The position numbers were made by a program, and so were the translations under genes. The notes beneath the pieces are model-generated. The model had not been told where the DNA came from, did not search any database, and saw only the letters and a list, made by a program, of their open reading frames with translations. 64,000 nucleotides of DNA from Brevundimonas sp. (GTDB lineage: Bacteria; Pseudomonadota; Alphaproteobacteria; Caulobacterales; Caulobacteraceae), in the NCBI RefSeq assembly GCF_027484365.1, contig NZ_JAIXTC010000018.1, positions 16,286-80,285 on the forward strand, read 5' to 3'. Positions within the stretch are counted from its first letter, which is position 1, and the number at the start of each line of letters is the position of its first letter. Of this stretch, positions 7,619 through 16,533 are shown one piece after another.

Positions 7619-8716
7619 CTAGAAGAGAACGCCCATGTCCTCTCGCGCGAAGGCCTTGAGTTCGTCCTCGCGGCCGTCGCGAACCTTCAGCACCCAGTTC
7701 GGGTCGGCCAGCAGGGCGCGGCCGACAGCGATGAGGTCGAACTCGTCCCGCTCCATCCGCGCGATCAGACCGTCCAGCGAGGCGGGCTGTGAGCCCTCGC
7801 CGCGGAAGGCCGCCATGAACTCGCCGTCCAGACCGACGGAGCCGACGCTGATGGTCGGCTTCTTCGTGATGACCTTGGCCCAGCCGGCGAAGTTGAGGTC
7901 CGACCCCTCGAACTCGGGTTCCCAGAAGCGGCGCTGCGAACAGTGGAAGACGTCCACGCCCGCGTCCGACAGCGGCAGAAGCCACTCGGCCATCTCGTCC
8001 GGAGTGTTGGCGATCTTAGCGTCGTAGTCCTGCTGTTTCCACTGCGACAGGCGGATGATCAGGGGGATGTCCGGCCCCAGGCCTTCGCGCACGGCCTTGA
8101 CCACCTCGACCCCGAAGCGGGCGCGTTCAGCGATCGACGGTCCGCCCCAGCGGTCGCCGCGCGCGTTGAGCCCGGCCCAGTAGAACTGGTCGATCAGATA
8201 GCCGTGGGCCGAATGGATCTCGGCGGCGTCGAATCCCAGTTCGCGCGAGGCCTTTGCCGACCGGCCGAAGGCGGCGATGGTGTCGGCGATGTCCTCTTCG
8301 GTCATCGGCTCGTATTTCTGCTTGCCGGGCGCGACGAGGCCCGACGGGCTGTCGACCTGGCCCAGGGGTTGCCAGTCGGCCCCCTGTCCACGTGCGGCGC
8401 CCACGTGCCAGATCTGGGGCGCGATCAGACCGCCAGCGGCGTGGACCTCGTCCACGATCTTCTTCCATTCCGGCAGGGCCTGGCCGTGGAAGACCGGCAC
8501 CCTGGCGTCATTGCGCGCGGCCGGCCGCTCGACGACCGTGCCCTCGGTGATGATCAGTCCGACCTGACCCTCGGCCCGACGGCGATAGTAGGCGGCGACG
8601 TCGGAGGTCGGGATCCCGTTCGGAGAGAAGGACCGCGTCATGGGGGCCATGACAATGCGGTTCGGCAGGGTCAGGCCCTTGATCGTGAAGGGGCGGAACA
8701 GGGTGTCGACGCGCAT
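7619..8716 (-). CDS. NADH:flavin oxidoreductase, Old Yellow Enzyme family
   Basis: A 365-residue FMN enzyme of the Old Yellow Enzyme family that reduces activated alkenes with NAD(P)H. Features in order are the FMN-site segment LPNRIVMAPMTRS, the QIWHVG active-site region, the HSAHGYLIDQFYW substrate/His motif with LNARGDRWGG, and the C-terminal phosphate-binding AVGRALLADPNW. Members act in detoxification of electrophiles and some in morphinone or oxophytodienoate reduction. A perfect 12-bp hairpin lies upstream, between this gene and the histidine kinase gene. Confidence 0.92.
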   Translation of the reverse strand: MRVDTLFRPFTIKGLTLPNRIVMAPMTRSFSPNGIPTSDVAAYYRRRAEGQVGLIITEGTVVERPAARNDARVPVFHGQALPEWKKIVDEVHAAGGLIAPQIWHVGAARGQGADWQPLGQVDSPSGLVAPGKQKYEPMTEEDIADTIAAFGRSAKASRELGFDAAEIHSAHGYLIDQFYWAGLNARGDRWGGPSIAERARFGVEVVKAVREGLGPDIPLIIRLSQWKQQDYDAKIANTPDEMAEWLLPLSDAGVDVFHCSQRRFWEPEFEGSDLNFAGWAKVITKKPTISVGSVGLDGEFMAAFRGEGSQPASLDGLIARMERDEFDLIAVGRALLADPNWVLKVRDGREDELKAFAREDMGVLF

Positions 8717-8755
8717 CGGAAGTCTCGCAGGGGAAGGACTGGAACCGACAGAGTG

Positions 8756-8788
8756 GCGGTCAGGGTTGCGTTTGAAAACCCTGACCGC
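8756..8788. repeat. Perfect 12-bp inverted repeat between two minus-strand genes
   Basis: GCGGTCAGGGTT (8756-8767) pairs with AACCCTGACCGC (8777-8788) around a 9-base loop, followed on the plus strand by seven A bases. On the transcribed minus strand the T run precedes the stem, the reverse of a normal terminator. It may terminate kinase transcription, or be an operator or leader structure for the oxidoreductase gene. Confidence 0.55.
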
Positions 8789-8805
8789 AAAAAAAGGTGG
8801 TGCAG

Positions 8806-10905
8806 CTACCCTTTGGCCAAGGCTCGCACCGGACCGGCCGGCTCGGCTTCGAGGGTCTTGCTGACGGCATCGACCAGTTTGTCCGGCCGGATGGGTTTGG
8901 CGAGATGGGCGTCGCAGCCGGCATCGAGACTGCGTCGGACGTCCTCGGGCATCGCGTTCGCTGTAAGCGAGATTACCGGGGTTCGCGCACGACCGGTCGA
9001 TCTTTCGATCTCCCGAATGGCCCGGGTCGCTGCAAGGCCGTCCATGACCGGCATCTGAACATCCATCAAGACCAGGTCGAACGTCCCGTGGGTATAGGCC
9101 TCCACGGCCAGCGCCCCGTCCTCGACTTGCGTCAGATCCATCCCGAGCGGTTCGAGGATCAGCGCTACGACCCGGCGGTTGACCGGGTGGTCGTCAGCAA
9201 AGAGGATACGGAGCGGTCTATCGGACGCATTCGCTGCACCAGCCAACTGACCGACGGCATCGGTGCAGGCTGGGTCGGGGACTGTTTCGCACAGGCGTTG
9301 AAGCGGGAGCTGAACGGCAAAGACCGATCCCGCGCCTGACGTGGAGCGAACGCCGATTCGGCCGCCCATCATTTCCGCCAAAGAGCGGCAGATTGAGAGC
9401 CCCAGACCTGTCCCGCCGTATCTTCGGTTGGTGGAGAGATCGGCCTGTTCAAAGCGCTGGAAAAGGCGATCGGCGGTCGCGCGATCAAATCCGATCCCTG
9501 TGTCCGCCACATAGATGCAAAGGCCACGACTTCTGCGGCGCACCGTCACCCTGACGGAACCAGTTTGCGTGAATTTTACAGCGTTGCTCACCAGGTTCGA
9601 CACCAACTGGCCGATCCGGGTGCGATCTCCGTTGTAAAGCCCCGTAGCCGCCGGCGGAATCAGGAGCTCCAGGCGGATGCCTTTGGCTTCAGCGGTAGCC
9701 CGGTGAAGATCGATCGTGTCGCTCAGGACCTCAACGAGATTGAAAGGCTGAATCTCGAACTTGAGCTGGCCGGCTTCGATCTTGGCGACATCGAGGATAT
9801 CGTTGACGACATGTTCCAGCGTTCGACCGGATGCGACGATCGTCCTGGCCATACTGGCTGAAGTCGGGTCGCTCTGCCGGCGTTCGAGCAGCTCGGTGAG
9901 GGCAATGATGCCGTTCAGGGGCGTTCGAAGCTCGTGGCTCATGTTCGCGAGAAATTGCGATTTGGCGGCGTTGGAGGCTTCAGCCTGCGCCAGACTGCGG
10001 TCCAGCGCCCGTTCGTTATCCGCGAGCTGGTTGATCAGGCTGGAGACACGCCTCACTCCGACGGAAAGCACGGCCACCATCAAGGCCAGCAAGGCGAGGA
10101 GCACCGGGATAGTGCCCATCAAACGGCTGGCACCCGGTGTGGCGGGACGCCAGCTGATGTAGCCCAAAGCCTTGCCGTCGGCATCGGTCAGGCGGACAGA
10201 GGGCCCCACGGCAGGGGCGTCGACCCGGAGTTCAGGCCCGACCAGGCCGAGGTCTTCGGTCAGGATCGGCATGAAACTCGACACCGCCATCCCCGATGCG
10301 ACGATGGGGTCGGGGCCGCTGGTGGCGAATTCGATATCCTCCGCAACGACGGTCGACACCGAAACAAAATAAGGCACCCCCCCGACATCGATCGTCGCCT
10401 CGCGCGTCACAACGGCATCAAGGCCGAGCAGCGGCGTGGATTGCCCCGCCCGCTTGAGCTTCGCCTCTTCCCTGACCCGGGCGACCAGGGGGGCCACCGC
10501 ACTTATGAAGGCGCGCTCGCTTTCAATCGGGACCGCTTCGCTGTCCCGGGATGCCTGAATGGGCGTCCCGTCCGGCGCATAGGCGACGGAAGCATCGTGT
10601 TCCATGAAGTCGGCGAAATAGTCGCCGTAGTTGAACTGCATCCATGCCTGGTCGCGGGCGAGGGTTTGTGTGTAGGCCTCGTTCCAGACCGTAACGGAGA
10701 TCATGTTCTCCCGGATGCGTCCCAACACACGGGCCACCTTGTGTTCGACCAGCCTTGTCTCGGTCTCGACCTGCACCCGATCAATGGCCTGAACGGAATA
10801 GGCCACCAGCCCTCCCACGGCGAGCACCACCACCGCCAGGGCCAACAGCCCGACGGACAGGATGCGCTGAAGGCGGACGCGTGTTTTTCCGGAGTGTTCA
10901 GGCAT
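8806..10905 (-). CDS. Hybrid sensor histidine kinase with CHASE4-type sensor and receiver
   Basis: The 699-residue inner-membrane kinase has TM1 at about 15-38, a periplasmic domain to about 262 whose VWNEAY...NYGDYF text matches CHASE4, and TM2 at 263-284. A short linker leads to HisKA with phospho-acceptor His324 ([17 protein letters not shown]), an ATPase domain with DTGIGF and GGTGLGLSI, and a receiver with DD near 571 and phospho-acceptor Asp615 (LMDVQMP). The start at ATG 10905 follows GAGAGG; an upstream in-frame start would add 28 unconserved residues. No partner regulator is adjacent, so output may pass by phosphorelay to a distant Hpt protein. Ligand unknown. Confidence 0.92.
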   Translation of the reverse strand: MPEHSGKTRVRLQRILSVGLLALAVVVLAVGGLVAYSVQAIDRVQVETETRLVEHKVARVLGRIRENMISVTVWNEAYTQTLARDQAWMQFNYGDYFADFMEHDASVAYAPDGTPIQASRDSEAVPIESERAFISAVAPLVARVREEAKLKRAGQSTPLLGLDAVVTREATIDVGGVPYFVSVSTVVAEDIEFATSGPDPIVASGMAVSSFMPILTEDLGLVGPELRVDAPAVGPSVRLTDADGKALGYISWRPATPGASRLMGTIPVLLALLALMVAVLSVGVRRVSSLINQLADNERALDRSLAQAEASNAAKSQFLANMSHELRTPLNGIIALTELLERRQSDPTSASMARTIVASGRTLEHVVNDILDVAKIEAGQLKFEIQPFNLVEVLSDTIDLHRATAEAKGIRLELLIPPAATGLYNGDRTRIGQLVSNLVSNAVKFTQTGSVRVTVRRRSRGLCIYVADTGIGFDRATADRLFQRFEQADLSTNRRYGGTGLGLSICRSLAEMMGGRIGVRSTSGAGSVFAVQLPLQRLCETVPDPACTDAVGQLAGAANASDRPLRILFADDHPVNRRVVALILEPLGMDLTQVEDGALAVEAYTHGTFDLVLMDVQMPVMDGLAATRAIREIERSTGRARTPVISLTANAMPEDVRRSLDAGCDAHLAKPIRPDKLVDAVSKTLEAEPAGPVRALAKG

Positions 10906-11080
10906 GGCCCTCTCGTAAATCCTCGTTATCGGGCACAGGTTAAGACCTCGAAAACACCGTCGATTCGCCTGAAAGCCTGCGGTCAGCACCCAGAATCATG
11001 CGGGTCGGCTGACGAACGTTCGCCAAGGTCGGGGGCGGGCGCCAACACAGTCCCTGGGTCCGACCCTTCGGCTTGCCGGA

Positions 11081-12142
11081 TCAGGGAAAGAACTTGGCCG
11101 TGATCTGTCCGGCAAACCGGCCGAAGCGGCCGGCGATCTCCCCTTCAGGATCGCTGATCACCAGCGGCACACCAGCGTCGCCGCCCTCGCGCAGGGCCGC
11201 ATCCAGCGGCAGGTCGCCGAGGTAGGGTATGGACAGGCGTCCGGCCTCTGCCTCGCCTCCGCCGCGACCGAAAACGTCGCCCGACATGTTCTCGATCAGG
11301 CCCAGGGTCGGGACCTTGACCCGCTGAAACAGGGTGTGGGCCCGGCGGGCGTCGGCCAGGGCGACCTCCTGCGGGGTCGAGACGATGACGGCCCCGTCGA
11401 GCGGCGTCTTCTGGATCAGGGTCAGCTGCACGTCGCCCGTGCCGGGCGGCAGGTCGACGACCAGAATGTCGAGCGGCGCGTCCGCCGTGCCCCAGCGCGT
11501 CTGAGTCAGCATCTGGGTGATGGCCTGGGACGCCATGGGGCCGCGCCAGATCATGGCGTCGTCGCTCTTGGTGAGAAGACCGACCGACATGGCCTTCAGC
11601 CCGTGCGCGACGTGGGGCACGATCGCGCCGTCCTCATAGGCGGGCTGGCCCGACAGCCCCAGCATCGTCGGCAGCGAGGGGCCATAGACGTCGGCGTCGA
11701 GGATCCCGACGCTCAGGCCACGCCGCGCCAGGGCCGCCGCCAGGTTCACGGCGACCGTGGACTTGCCGACCCCGCCCTTGCCGCTGGCCACGGCCAGGAC
11801 GCGGCGGACGTGGGCGGGGCGATCGGTCGGGACCGGCGCCCTGGCCCGCGTCTGTTCAACAGCGGCGGGCGACAGGGAGGCCTTCCGGCCGGCCGGCGCG
11901 GTCTCGGCCGTCATCACCACGGACACCCGCGCCATTCCCGGCATGGATTTCAGCGCCGCCTCGGCCGCGTCCCGGACGGGGGCGTATGCGGCGGTCCGGT
12001 TGGCCGGGACCTCTATGACGAAGCCGGCGCGATCCTCGGCCACCGTCAGCCCCCTGGGCACGCCTGCGTCGATCAGCCCCTGCCCCGTCTCCGGATCAAG
12101 GATGGCGTTCAGCACGGCTTCGACGGAGGCGCGGTCGATCAA
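11081..12142 (-). CDS. mrp: Mrp/ApbC-type Fe-S cluster carrier ATPase
   Basis: A 353-residue P-loop ATPase (Mrp/NBP35 family) that carries Fe-S clusters to apoproteins. The N-terminal 80 residues form a MIP18/DUF59-like domain, followed by a charged linker and the ATPase with the deviant Walker A SGKGGVGKSTVAVNLA, DADVYGPSLP and VVDLPPGTGD. The CPxC cysteines expected after ENMS are absent (ENMSGDVFGRGGG), as in a subset of alphaproteobacterial Mrp proteins, so any cluster would need other ligands. The start appears to be TTG. It is divergent from miaA, with 69 bases between the starts. Confidence 0.9.
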   Translation of the reverse strand: MIDRASVEAVLNAILDPETGQGLIDAGVPRGLTVAEDRAGFVIEVPANRTAAYAPVRDAAEAALKSMPGMARVSVVMTAETAPAGRKASLSPAAVEQTRARAPVPTDRPAHVRRVLAVASGKGGVGKSTVAVNLAAALARRGLSVGILDADVYGPSLPTMLGLSGQPAYEDGAIVPHVAHGLKAMSVGLLTKSDDAMIWRGPMASQAITQMLTQTRWGTADAPLDILVVDLPPGTGDVQLTLIQKTPLDGAVIVSTPQEVALADARRAHTLFQRVKVPTLGLIENMSGDVFGRGGGEAEAGRLSIPYLGDLPLDAALREGGDAGVPLVISDPEGEIAGRFGRFAGQITAKFFP

Positions 12143-12211
12143 GGTCTTGTGTCCGGTTGCAGCGGGCGGAGGCGCGTTCTATCGCCATCCCCTGTCCCGC
12201 GCGAGCGTCCC

Positions 12212-13081
12212 GTGTCCCGTCCCTCCATTACACTGCTCGCCGGTCCGACCGCCTCGGGCAAGTCGCGTCTCGCGCTCGAACGGGCGGCGGCGAGCGGCGC
12301 GGCCATCGTCAATGCCGACAGCCAGCAACTGTATGCCGACCTGCGTGTCCTGACCGCTCGCCCCTCGCGCGACGAGGAACGGCAGACGCCGCACCATCTC
12401 TACGGTACCGTCGATGCCGCCGAGGCTTGGTCCGTCGGGCGCTGGACCCGGGCCGTCGCCCCCCTGATCGACGAACTGGCCAGCCAGGGTCGCCCCGTCC
12501 TGATCGTCGGCGGGACGGGCCTGTATTTCTCCGCCTTGACAAAGGGGTTGGCTGACATTCCCGATGTACCGACGGAAGCGCGCGACGAGGCGATGGCCCT
12601 GTACGACACCGAGGGCGAGGCCGCCTTTCGCCTCCGGCTGACGACCTTCGATCCTCCGGCCGAGGCCGCCATTGAGAGCGGAGACCGCCAGCGTCTGACC
12701 CGCGCCTTCGCCGTGGCCCGCGCGACCGGCCGGTCGTTGTCGGACTGGCAGGCCGGAACCACGCCCCTGCTGAAGCCCGGAACCTATGACCGGCTGGTGC
12801 TCGAGCCGGACCGCGAGACCCTCTACGCAAGCTGCGACGACCGGGTCCTGACGATGATGCAGGAGGGCGCCGTCGAGGAGGTCGAGGCGCTAATCGCCCG
12901 CGACCTCGATCCGAACCTGCCCGCCATGAAGGCCGTAGGGGTGCGTGAGATCGCCGCCTGGCTGGCCGGCGGGACGACCCGCGCCGATGCGGTGGCCGCC
13001 CTGCAGCAGGCCACCCGCAACTACGCCAAACGCCAGCTGACCTGGTTCAGGAACCAGTGCCGGGACTGGGCGCGGGCATAG
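12212..13081 (+). CDS. miaA: tRNA dimethylallyltransferase
   Basis: MiaA transfers a dimethylallyl group to A37 of tRNAs reading UNN codons. The 289-residue protein starts at GTG 12212, just before the P-loop GPTASGKS (residues 11-18). DSQQLYADLRVLTARPS replaces the usual DSMQVYRGL text but keeps the catalytic aspartate. GGTGLYFSALTKGL, the DR(Q)RLTRAFAV region and the C-terminal tRNA-binding TRNYAKRQLTWFRNQ complete the family. Earlier in-frame starts would run antisense through mrp and are rejected. The region directly after the stop is a decayed lipoprotein-like gene in the same frame. Confidence 0.95.
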   Translation: MSRPSITLLAGPTASGKSRLALERAAASGAAIVNADSQQLYADLRVLTARPSRDEERQTPHHLYGTVDAAEAWSVGRWTRAVAPLIDELASQGRPVLIVGGTGLYFSALTKGLADIPDVPTEARDEAMALYDTEGEAAFRLRLTTFDPPAEAAIESGDRQRLTRAFAVARATGRSLSDWQAGTTPLLKPGTYDRLVLEPDRETLYASCDDRVLTMMQEGAVEEVEALIARDLDPNLPAMKAVGVREIAAWLAGGTTRADAVAALQQATRNYAKRQLTWFRNQCRDWARA

Positions 13082-13447
13082 GCTGCCGCCCCGGCGACAG
13101 GCCCCCGGACCCTGGCCGGATCCTATACGTTTTTCGACAACAATCTGACGGCGGCGTGCTGCAGCCACGTGCTCGACGGCCGGGCCATCGAGGGAGCAGC
13201 GGGCTTCTTCGGCGTGATCTCGGCACGGCCATCGTGACCGCCGATGTGGCCGGCGAGGCGCCCTGCGAGATGGACGATCCCTTCCCCGCCGCCCTGACGG
13301 GCTGGGAAGACCTGGACGGCGGCGGGCATCCGGCGGATCGGCGCCGATGGCTCCGTGTTCCGCGATTTCCGCCTGGTGGACGGGGCCTGTAGCGGCGTGA
13401 TCGCCGAGGACGGCAGGACCTGTAGTCTCTTCCCGGAGTCGGAGTGA
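13082..13447 (+). pseudogene. Decayed AprI/Inh-like inhibitor gene
   Basis: No intact frame exists, but three frames read in turn align with the intact lipoprotein at 14228. Frame one (from 13082) gives LAGSYTFFDNNLTAACCSHV and stops near 13235; frame two gives LGTAIVTADVAG then PFPAALTGWEDLDGGG; frame three gives RIGADGSVFRDFRLVDG to the stop at 13447. At least two frameshifts and the loss of the start and signal peptide are needed. The first frame abuts the miaA stop, so the 5' end was probably deleted up to miaA. Intact relatives carry Cys pairs and the xxGW/xxW core of the protease-inhibitor fold. Confidence 0.65.
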
Positions 13448-13560
13448 CGCCGTCCGGCGGGATCCGTCCGGTGCGTCGGATCGGGGCACGGCAGACGATT
13501 GCGGCCCTGATCTTGCTCGACTAGCGTCACTGCAAGAGAGTCAGCAGGGACGGACCGGGC

Positions 13561-14199
13561 ATGCGCGACAGGCATTTCATCATCGGGCTGGCGGCCATTG
13601 TTCTGGCGGCCTGTCAAGCGCCGACCGGGGAGACGCAGACGACGGAGCCTGCTTCGGCCCCGGCGACAGCTGGATTCTCTGCACCCCGGACGGTGGGAAC
13701 CCATACGGTGACCGGCGTGCTGCTTGGCTTTGAGGACGCCGGCTATCCGACGTTCGCCCTGGAGGTCGGTGCGGCGGGAGGGGCGGCCGGCGACGAGGGC
13801 AATCTGCAACTTCTGACCCTCGACCCGAACGCAGGTGGACCGGTGGATCCGGCCACGATCCGGCCGCTGGTCGGCCAGGCCGTAACGGTCCGCTATTCGG
13901 TCACGGCCTCGACGCAGATGACCGACATCCAGGTCAATGGGGCCTCAGTGCTCCTGCCCGTCGAGGGCGGCCCGGCCCCGGTGGCCGGGACCCGGACGAT
14001 CGAGGGCGTTCTGAGCGGTGCCGAGGGTGAGAGCGGCGACCTGCCCTCGTCCCTGACCGTGACCGCGAGCGACGGAACTGCAGTGACATTCGAGGCCTTC
14101 ATTGAGCCCGGAATGGCCAGCGCCAACGGCCGGACCGTCACCCTCCAGTATGTTGACGACGTGAACATCGAGCTGGTTTCGATCACACCGGCCGCCTAG
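13561..14199 (+). CDS. Lipoprotein with two related beta domains
   Basis: A 212-residue lipoprotein with signal sequence and lipobox LAAC (Cys19). After a Thr/Pro/Ala-rich linker come two halves that resemble each other: HTVTGVLLGFEDAGYPTFALEV (about 48-69) and RTIEGVLSGAEGESGDLPSSLTV (about 145-167), each followed by a ...PLVGQAVTVRYS or ...NGRTVTLQYVDD strand and a final strand. This suggests an internal duplication of a small beta-sandwich or OB-like domain. No family is recognised. It is followed after 28 bases by another lipoprotein gene on the same strand. Confidence 0.75.
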   Translation: MRDRHFIIGLAAIVLAACQAPTGETQTTEPASAPATAGFSAPRTVGTHTVTGVLLGFEDAGYPTFALEVGAAGGAAGDEGNLQLLTLDPNAGGPVDPATIRPLVGQAVTVRYSVTASTQMTDIQVNGASVLLPVEGGPAPVAGTRTIEGVLSGAEGESGDLPSSLTVTASDGTAVTFEAFIEPGMASANGRTVTLQYVDDVNIELVSITPAA

Positions 14200-14227
14200 G
14201 GCCAGGTTCAAACAGGGAAAGCAAGAG

Positions 14228-14695
14228 ATGCGGATTTTGATGCTGAGCGTGCTTGTCGCCGTCGCCGCCTGCTCCCCGGAAGCGCAAGCCCCGGCGACGG
14301 AAACTCCGGCCGTCGCCGCGCCGGACGCGGCCGCATCTCCGGGTTTTGCGGGCAGCTACGTCTTTGCGAGTGACAACCTTACGGCCGCAGCCTGTAGCCT
14401 CGTGCTCGAGCCGGACAATGTCGAGGGTTCCACCGGCATCTTCCGCGTGACCCTGGGTGAAGCCCTGATCACGGCCGGCGAATCCCGCACCGTTTCCTGT
14501 GTCGAGGCCTATCCGATTCTATCGACCCTGACCGGATGGCAGGCGACCGAGGACGAAGGCGTTCGCCTGCTCGGAGCCCAGGGTGAATCCATCGCGGAGT
14601 TTTCGCCTGCCGGAAGAATCTTCCAGGCCCTGCCCTCAAGCGACGGCGCGACCTATCTGCTGTCGCCCGAGGACACCTTGAACAATCCTCAGTAG
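14228..14695 (+). CDS. Lipoprotein with AprI/Inh-like protease inhibitor domain
   Basis: A 155-residue lipoprotein (lipobox VAAC, Cys15). After a Pro/Ala linker, residues about 38-150 follow the pattern of the AprI/Inh metalloprotease-inhibitor fold (an eight-stranded barrel): FAGSYVF, CSLVLEP, IFRVTLGEA, a second cysteine in RTVSCVEAYPILSTLTGWQ, VRLLGAQGESIAEF and ATYLLSPED. The two Cys match the fold's disulfide. Such proteins protect the cell from secreted proteases. The assignment is by pattern only. A decayed relative lies at 13082-13447, so the locus once held at least two copies. Confidence 0.7.
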   Translation: MRILMLSVLVAVAACSPEAQAPATETPAVAAPDAAASPGFAGSYVFASDNLTAAACSLVLEPDNVEGSTGIFRVTLGEALITAGESRTVSCVEAYPILSTLTGWQATEDEGVRLLGAQGESIAEFSPAGRIFQALPSSDGATYLLSPEDTLNNPQ

Positions 14696-14746
14696 GTTCG
14701 GGCGGAGTTCAGAGGGGATTGGCTGGCTGGTCGGACGCCGGCGGCT

Positions 14747-14943
14747 TCACCCCACCATCAAGGACGCCAGCAGAAGCACCAGCAGCAGGGCGCTGACCCC
14801 CTGCCAGAAGCGCACCGGCTCCCGTTCCATCAGGGAGAGGTCACGGCGCGGCGGGACGGCGGCGGCGCTGCCGCTTTCGAGGACGTGGATCAGTTCCTCG
14901 ACGTCGGCGAACCGGTCGCCGGGCTCGACCGCAAGGGTCCGCC
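14747..14943 (-). pseudogene. Duplicated 3' fragment of the PP2C/kinase gene
   Basis: About 195 bases are nearly identical to the 3' end of the kinase gene at 16541-16735. They encode its last 61 residues (from AVEPGDRFADVEELIHVLES through the C-terminal membrane helix) with four substitutions, in frame and with a stop at 14747-14749, but without any start or upstream kinase sequence. Homology ends abruptly near 14943. The two copies bracket the MarR-GNAT and thioesterase genes. The remainder of the gap to 15072 holds nothing I recognise. Confidence 0.85.
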
Positions 14944-15072
14944 GGTCGCCACCCCCTCGACCGTCCGAGGCGACAGTCGGGGTTGGTGATGGTTTCCTGC
15001 AGGCGTCGGCGGAATTTCGAGGTGAACCTTGTCGAGACGGGCACGCGGGAACCAGAGTGCGACGCTCGATGT

Positions 15073-15089
15073 TGTTGATTCTATCAACA
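15073..15089. promoter_or_regulatory. Palindromic operator upstream of MarR-GNAT gene
   Basis: TGTTGAT-TCT-ATCAACA is a perfect dyad with 7-base arms, centred 26 bases before the ATG at 15107. Its size and placement match a MarR dimer site, so autoregulation by the gene that follows is the likely role. Confidence 0.65.
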
Positions 15090-15106
15090 TCTGATAGACC
15101 GCTGCC

Positions 15107-16048
15107 ATGACCCCCGTTCCTGCCGCCGATGTCGCCGCTATCCGCGCGTTCAACCGCGCCTACACCGCCCGGCTGGGTCTGCTGGCCGTGCATCTGGATG
15201 GCAGTCCTTTCACCCTCTCGGAAGCCCGGATGATCTACGAGATCGCCAACCGGGACGGACCGACGGCGGCCGATCTGGGCCGGGCGTTGGGCATCGACAG
15301 GGCGCAGACGAGCCGGACTCTCAAGCGATTTGTCAGCCGGGGTCTGGTGACGGCGGAAGCCCGTCCGGATCACGGACGCAACCGGTCGCTTTTCCTGACG
15401 GAAGCGGGCAAGGCCGCCTTCGCCGCCCTGGACGCCGGGACCAACGCCGCGATCACACGTCTGGCTGCGGCCCTGTCGCCGTCGCGGAGGCAACGATTGC
15501 TCTCGGCCGCGCGAACGTTCATCACCGCGTTCGATGACCTGCCCTCATCCGGACTTGTCCTGCGCCAGCCACGCGAGGGCGATCTGGGTTGGATCGTCCA
15601 TCGGCAGGCGGTCCTCTATGCGCAGGAGTACGGCTGGACCGCGGAGTACGAGGGCCTCGTGGCGCGCATTCTGGGTGACTATGCCGAAGGGGCCGATCCT
15701 CGATCCGAGGCCGCGTGGATCGCGGAACTGGACGGCGACGTGGTCGGTTCGGTCTTCCTGATGAAGGGCGACGACCCGGCGGTTGGCAAGCTGAGGCTGC
15801 TCTATGTGGAGCCGCATACCCGGGGTCAGGGCGTGGGGCGCACACTGGTCGACGCCTGCATCCAGCGGGCGCGGGCCGTGGGCTACCAACGCCTTGAGCT
15901 ATGGACCAACAGTGTGCTGACCGCTGCCCGACACATCTATCAGGGGGCCGGATTCGTGCTTGTCCGGACCGAGCCGCACCACAGTTTCGGCCACGACCTG
16001 GTTGGGGAAACATGGTCCCTGGCCCTAAACCCTCCCACCGACCCGTGA
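15107..16048 (+). CDS. MarR-type regulator fused to GNAT acetyltransferase
   Basis: The 313-residue protein has an N-terminal MarR winged helix (about 5-145: FTLSEARMIYEIANRDGPTAADLGRALGIDRAQTSRTLKRFVSRGLV is the helix-turn-helix, RPDHGRNRSLFLTEAG the wing) and a C-terminal GNAT domain (about 150-310) with the acetyl-CoA loop RGQGVGRTLV and the AARHIYQGAGF motif. This fusion is a known family architecture; the acetyl substrate is unknown. A 17-base palindrome sits just upstream. Fourteen bases separate its stop from the thioesterase-like gene, so the two probably form one unit, set between duplicated pieces of the kinase gene. Confidence 0.9.
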   Translation: MTPVPAADVAAIRAFNRAYTARLGLLAVHLDGSPFTLSEARMIYEIANRDGPTAADLGRALGIDRAQTSRTLKRFVSRGLVTAEARPDHGRNRSLFLTEAGKAAFAALDAGTNAAITRLAAALSPSRRQRLLSAARTFITAFDDLPSSGLVLRQPREGDLGWIVHRQAVLYAQEYGWTAEYEGLVARILGDYAEGADPRSEAAWIAELDGDVVGSVFLMKGDDPAVGKLRLLYVEPHTRGQGVGRTLVDACIQRARAVGYQRLELWTNSVLTAARHIYQGAGFVLVRTEPHHSFGHDLVGETWSLALNPPTDP

Positions 16049-16062
16049 GGCCCACAACGCCG

Positions 16063-16497
16063 ATGGAAACCCTCAGCCCCGGCTTGAAGCACACACAGTC
16101 CCTGGTGGTCACCGAGGGGCTGACGGTCCCGTCGTTGTCACCCGTATTCCCCGGGTTTGCCGACATGCCGCCGGTGCTCGCAACGGCCATGCTGGTCGGC
16201 TTTGTGGAGTGGACCTGTGTCGAGGCGCTGCGTCCGGTTCTGGATGCGCCGCTCAAAACCGTAGGGGTCCATATCGATCTGAGCCACAGCGCGGCAACGC
16301 CCGTCGGCATGGCCGTCACTGCCGAAGTCGAGCTGATTGCCGTCGAGGGCCGCAGGCTGACGTTTTCCGCCAAGGTTCGCGATGGCGTCGAAGTGATTGC
16401 CGAGGGGCGTCACGCCCGGTTCGTTGTTGACCCCGACCGGTTCCTGGACCGTCTGGCGACCAAGTCGGGTGCTGCGAACGGCAGTGGCGTGATGTGA
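16063..16497 (+). CDS. FlK-like hotdog thioesterase
   Basis: A 144-residue single-domain hotdog protein. The order LKHTQSLVVTEGLTVP, then a long helix containing VEWTCVEALRPVL, then KTVGVHIDLSHSAATPVGMAVTAEVELIAVEGRRLTFSAKVRDGVEVIAEGRHARFVVD, matches the fluoroacetyl-CoA thioesterase-like family, which hydrolyses short acyl-CoAs. The FlK catalytic Thr/Glu/His positions are approximated by Ser43-Pro, Glu and His residues, not verified. The start at ATG 16063 is the first in a frame that otherwise runs inside the previous gene. Pairing with an acetyl-CoA-using regulator is suggestive of acyl-CoA metabolism. Confidence 0.75.
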   Translation: METLSPGLKHTQSLVVTEGLTVPSLSPVFPGFADMPPVLATAMLVGFVEWTCVEALRPVLDAPLKTVGVHIDLSHSAATPVGMAVTAEVELIAVEGRRLTFSAKVRDGVEVIAEGRHARFVVDPDRFLDRLATKSGAANGSGVM

Positions 16498-16533
16498 CGC
16501 GGCCCTCGGCCCGCAACCGAAGCCCCGGCGCCC

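Noticed and set aside
11336..12211. Long plus-strand frame upstream of miaA that would add about 290 residues
   Set aside because: It is the antisense of mrp, has no family features, and MiaA homology begins at the GTG at 12212.
13448..13560. Promoter for the first lipoprotein gene (TTGCGG...CTAGCG)
   Set aside because: Weak match to any consensus; not enough to list as a feature.
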